Below are positions 60,751 to 64,000 of a stretch of 64,000 nt of DNA, in pieces. The notes beneath the pieces were generated by a model that saw nothing but the letters and a program-made list of their open reading frames with translations, had not been told where the DNA came from and ran no database searches. Source of the DNA: Bacillota bacterium (GTDB lineage: Bacteria > Bacillota > Sulfobacillia > JAJYWN01); contig JAJYWN010000056.1 in assembly GCA_021791495.1 (NCBI GenBank), positions 1-64,000 of the forward strand. Reading direction: 5' to 3'. The position numbers and the translations under genes were made by a program. The stretch's first letter is position 1; each line of letters starts with the position of its first letter.

Positions 60751-63239
60751 TCTTTGCCCACCACCATCAGATGAACCAGCGCCGCAAGGCGAGTGAGCAA
60801 GGAGAAGTTATAGGAATCGTAAAGGGCGTAAAAACTCAGTTTGCCCAGGAGATAGGACAGGGTAAGACTCATTGCACAGCTGGGGTCTTGACCGAGGTCT
60901 TTGAGGTAGGGCGTCAACCTGCATGGGATGACCTCCTCCCGTATTTGACGGGCAATCTCCCATGCGGACTGCTTCTGTATCAAGAACATGGTCTGAACAT
61001 AGTAGTGAATCAGGTCGAATCCCGCTGGTGCGCCCGAACCCGCATATTCCCAGTCAAAGACGAACGGCCGGTTCTCTACCCACCTCATGTTCCATGGTGC
61101 AAAATCACCATGATGGTAGTGGAAAGGAAGAGGACGGTCGCCAGCCGTTTCTGCCAGAGCCTGCACTCCACGATCCAAGACGGATCGGAAGTATTGATCC
61201 TGTACTTGATCCACCTGTTGGCGCAGTTGCTCCCACCACCTACTTTCCAGAAGTGGCGATTGCCCGAAGTCTAGGGCAGCCAACTCTGCCACTACCCTTG
61301 CTAAGTGGGAACCCGGGTCCGCGGTAGGCGCTCGCCCGCTCTGGGCTGACACCATGCAGATGTAACAGTTGTGCCAATCCCCGGCGTGAATAACTTGTGG
61401 AGCAAGGAAATTCTTGGGAGGCTTTGTCGCCAACAACCCTAACGCCTGAACCTCGTTTCGTACCAGCTCCCGGGTGGCCTCGTTCCACCCAACCTTAACG
61501 TAAGCCAAGACTTCTCCCGTTTCAGTCAGCACCTCTATTACTGGTTTACGGTGTATCCCCGCAGTACCCAAGGAGGCACCAAAGGTGATGTCCTGACGCC
61601 CCACCAACGACTTGAGGTAGCTAAGGAAAGGAGCATCATGGGTCTTTGGCCCGCAAACGTCTGGCAGACGAACCTTACGCAGAAACAGCTGGCTAATACC
61701 AAGGCGTAATCCCACCTCTAAGGTTGTCCGTGCTGCTTTAGCCCATCGCCCCTGGGCGTTATAGACTCCTAAAGAGGCAACCGTTGCCTGGCGTGATGCG
61801 AGAGAGAGAATGTATCCGCGGCCACTGCGGAATGGCAGGTAAGCATAGGGGACCGTGGTGGAGCCTTCGCACTGTGGGTGACCGCCAGTGACATTGGAGA
61901 ACCACTTGAGCGGCTCGGACGCCCAGTTCTGGCCGAACCAGATATGCCGGCGCCTGCTATACCGCATGCGGAGGTACTTCAGCACCAGATCGCGCACTTG
62001 GTGGGCAACTTCCTCAGCTGGTTGGCTTGCATCCACTATGACGGGATTGGCAACCCGAGATGTTAACTGCAGGTAAGCCGATCGCTGGCGTCGCAGTTCC
62101 TCCTCTGGGAGCTCCTGTTTCCGCTGTAGCACCGTCGCCCCCGGAAGATCAAGGATTATGTGAAGCTCTGGTGCTGGGATGAAGTGCTGGGCCCAGCGCA
62201 CCAACCCCATAGGACCGCCATAACGGTAGCGCCTTGGGTCAACCAACAGGTCGGCGTAATGACGGTCGAAGAGGAGCAGGGTCGACCGTGCCAACTGCGG
62301 GCGAATTCTTGCTAGATAGCCCAGGACGTAGTCGGTGAGATAATATGCCAGCTTCCCCACGGAAATCAGCCCTGGTTGAGGTGCCTGGGCATGCGGTTGG
62401 GTGGTATCCGCAACCGTACTCCGCTTTCTAAGAAGCGCGGGACGCATGTGGAGAACACCTGTGCGGCGAAAGGCGCCGCTCAACATGGTCCCGAGGGCAG
62501 CTATGAGTGTGCTCTTGCCTGCGCCATCAGGACCAAGAACGGCCACCGACAGGCCGGAAGGGTAGCGCCAACGGAGCCAGATCCGGTGCAATTCGGGAAT
62601 CCAATAACGTAGTGCGTTGAGTCGATCTCGTTGCACAGCTCGCCGTACCAGGGCGCGTCTCAAGGACCGCAGGTGGTTAGTTAACTCCGTCCATTGTCCT
62701 GTTGTGATCCACCGAGTAATTCGGTCACTCCAGAAACTGCCAAACAATTCCTCGACAACCCCGTCGGCCTGCTCTCCGACCTCTAGTTTCAGCTCCTGTA
62801 GCCTGCGTTGTTGACGTGCTTGAACATTTCCTTTAAGAACCTTCTTCACCAGCAGGTACCCAAACTCCGTCTTCGAATCGGCCACGGGCAGCCTCTTCCA
62901 CGTGCTCTCGCCCGACAGTAGCTCTTCGGCAGAGAAGAATATCAATCCGTCGCGCCTGTAATCGGTAGCCACATCAAGAGGTATGTACTCGACCCCACGG
63001 CCTTTGGGCACGGTGAGGACGAAGTAGAAGCAACTCGTTTCGTGTTGGAAGACCTGGACTAGTCGGACTCCATTCAAGTCGTGCAAGACCTGTTCCAGCA
63101 GGTTCAAGTCTCCCGGTGCGGCAACGAGATCCACATCAGAAGCGACATGATCAGGAAGGGTCTCCCACCCATGCAAGATGCGGTACCTAATGCCAGACTC
63201 AGTCAAAGCGAATAGAGCGTCAACTATTGTCTCTGCCAT
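60747..63239 (-). CDS. Three-domain fusion: nucleotidyltransferase-like, thymidylate-kinase-like and APH-type phosphotransferase
   Basis: 830 residues. Residues about 1-130 look like a nucleotidyltransferase fold (RILHGWETLPDHVASDVDLV with the DxD pair). Residues about 230-430 form a P-loop kinase resembling thymidylate kinase: VAVLGPDGAGKSTLIAAL, LLLFDRHYADLLVDPRRYRY, HIILDLPGATVLQRKQELPE. The C-terminal about 280 residues resemble aminoglycoside/choline kinases: YHHGDFAPWNMRW (catalytic Asp) and FVFDWEYAG (metal Asp). All three active-site signatures seem intact. It overlaps the next gene by ATGA inside the polysaccharide run. A role in activating or phosphorylating a sugar or alditol building block is likely; the substrate is unknown. 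Confidence 0.8.
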   Translation of the reverse strand: MAETIVDALFALTESGIRYRILHGWETLPDHVASDVDLVAAPGDLNLLEQVLHDLNGVRLVQVFQHETSCFYFVLTVPKGRGVEYIPLDVATDYRRDGLIFFSAEELLSGESTWKRLPVADSKTEFGYLLVKKVLKGNVQARQQRRLQELKLEVGEQADGVVEELFGSFWSDRITRWITTGQWTELTNHLRSLRRALVRRAVQRDRLNALRYWIPELHRIWLRWRYPSGLSVAVLGPDGAGKSTLIAALGTMLSGAFRRTGVLHMRPALLRKRSTVADTTQPHAQAPQPGLISVGKLAYYLTDYVLGYLARIRPQLARSTLLLFDRHYADLLVDPRRYRYGGPMGLVRWAQHFIPAPELHIILDLPGATVLQRKQELPEEELRRQRSAYLQLTSRVANPVIVDASQPAEEVAHQVRDLVLKYLRMRYSRRRHIWFGQNWASEPLKWFSNVTGGHPQCEGSTTVPYAYLPFRSGRGYILSLASRQATVASLGVYNAQGRWAKAARTTLEVGLRLGISQLFLRKVRLPDVCGPKTHDAPFLSYLKSLVGRQDITFGASLGTAGIHRKPVIEVLTETGEVLAYVKVGWNEATRELVRNEVQALGLLATKPPKNFLAPQVIHAGDWHNCYICMVSAQSGRAPTADPGSHLARVVAELAALDFGQSPLLESRWWEQLRQQVDQVQDQYFRSVLDRGVQALAETAGDRPLPFHYHHGDFAPWNMRWVENRPFVFDWEYAGSGAPAGFDLIHYYVQTMFLIQKQSAWEIARQIREEVIPCRLTPYLKDLGQDPSCAMSLTLSYLLGKLSFYALYDSYNFSLLTRLAALVHLMVVGKE

Positions 63240-63240
63240 T

Positions 63241-64000
63241 CTACCGATGCCTCTTTGCCTGGATCAGAGTCCGCACCGCTTTTTCGAATAGGCGCACAGC
63301 GTTGCCCTGGGTGTAGGGGGCGATTTTTGCCTTAGAATCTTCGCCCATGATCTTGATCATCTCTGGTTCCCGAATAAGCTGCTCCATGAATGCGCCCAAT
63401 TCTTGTGGATGGTCAGGGTCAAAGACAAAACCATTCTCCCCATGGTGCACCATGCTCCCAGCCGAACCCGCATGCTTGGATACCAATACGGGTAGTCCGA
63501 AGCTCATTGCCTCAAGAACAGCAACGGGAAAATAGTCCTGCCGCGTCGGTAATACGAAAGCGTCGGACTTCGCGTAAAAGCTGCCGATACCTTCATACGG
63601 CACGTGACCGAAGAACCTGACTACGTCAGCGAGGCCGTGGACCTCAACCCATTGAAGCAGCCCCGCCCAGGCTATGCCTTCCCCGACAATCCAGACGCAG
63701 AAACGATAGCCTTTGCCATGCAGGATGGCCGCGGCTGCAAGCAGACACTCTACGCCTTTCTGCGGGATCAATCGACCTACGAAAAGGAACACGGGTCGTT
63801 GGGGTAACTCCGGAAGTGGAGCGCCGAGCTTACAGAGCTGCTCGGCTGCGGGTGGTGAGACTATGGGCGTTAAGAAGACCTGAGACTCCCGCGCCCCAAG
63901 ACCCTTAACCACGTACTCTCGGGCTTCCGAGGTATTTGCGACAAACCCGTGGGCGATCCGTGCGAGAAACCTTCGCCAGATGCCCTTTAGAGCGGATCTC
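63241..64000 (-). CDS. GT4-family glycosyltransferase, C-terminal part (runs off right edge)
   Basis: The frame stays open to the window end, so the N-terminus lies outside. The visible 252 codons include ARIAHGFVANTSEAREYVV, PVFLFVGRLIPQKGVECLLA, GLADVVRFFGHVPYEGIGSF, and DYFPVAVLEAMSFGLPVLVS (Glu motif), then GENGFVFDPDHPQEL. This is the donor-binding half of a GT4 retaining glycosyltransferase. It ends one base before the fusion gene and leads the visible part of the operon. Confidence 0.88.
   Translation of the reverse strand, partial: RSALKGIWRRFLARIAHGFVANTSEAREYVVKGLGARESQVFLTPIVSPPAAEQLCKLGAPLPELPQRPVFLFVGRLIPQKGVECLLAAAAILHGKGYRFCVWIVGEGIAWAGLLQWVEVHGLADVVRFFGHVPYEGIGSFYAKSDAFVLPTRQDYFPVAVLEAMSFGLPVLVSKHAGSAGSMVHHGENGFVFDPDHPQELGAFMEQLIREPEMIKIMGEDSKAKIAPYTQGNAVRLFEKAVRTLIQAKRHR

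Overview
The window looks like a chromosomal segment of a high-G+C, S-layer-bearing member of the Bacillota (Firmicutes). The basis is the many proteins with S-layer homology (SLH) domains, the copper-amine-oxidase-N-like stalk domains, Shine-Dalgarno-led genes with GTG/TTG starts, and a Bacillota-style CpsB / Wzz / BY-kinase exopolysaccharide module. The species cannot be fixed from the sequence alone. No rRNA, tRNA or CRISPR array was seen.

Region 1 (1 to about 14.9 kb) is a mosaic. Plus-strand genes for a CE4-like deacetylase, a small membrane protein, a PhzF-family isomerase, an arylsulfotransferase-like secreted protein and a clostripain-family protease alternate with minus-strand copies of an unusual two-gene cassette. 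Each cassette has a free-standing 76-residue colicin E3-type ribonuclease domain, followed directly by a 306-residue protein with a CxxC...HxxC site and a PD-(D/E)xK-like motif. There are two intact cassettes (7640-8805 and 12734-13899). Three 3'-end remnants of the second gene (4388-4494, 7097-7162, 12268-12658) each sit 6-21 bp beyond the stop of a plus-strand gene. Inverted-repeat elements, a 12-bp tandem repeat and a start-less open frame mark the same region as a recombination hot spot. This is the best candidate for an undescribed system.

Region 2 (14.9-40 kb) encodes the cell surface. Two SLH/Ig-repeat S-layer-like proteins are colinear over about 1,307 residues and then differ in their tails (16377-22187 and 31110-35339). 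Around them lie a third large SLH/Ig protein, a TPR membrane protein, a CtpA-type S41 protease, stalk-domain proteins, an SLH protein with two BsuPI-like domains, and two smaller SLH proteins. Strong terminator hairpins separate the units.

Region 3 (40-64 kb) is an exopolysaccharide/capsule locus. It holds a CpsB-type phosphatase, two BY-kinase/Wzz systems (one fused, one split), and a cupin-type phosphoglucose isomerase. GDP-mannose and GDP-fucose supply comes from phosphomannomutase, ManC, Gmd and Fcl. Assembly genes are a WbaP-type initiating phosphotransferase, two O-antigen polymerase/ligase-type membrane proteins, several glycosyltransferases, a methyltransferase, a NodB-type deacetylase and a tri-domain nucleotidyltransferase/P-loop kinase/phosphotransferase fusion. 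The right-hand genes form one long minus-strand run with many 1-4 nt overlaps. No Wzx flippase is visible, so the locus probably continues past the right edge.
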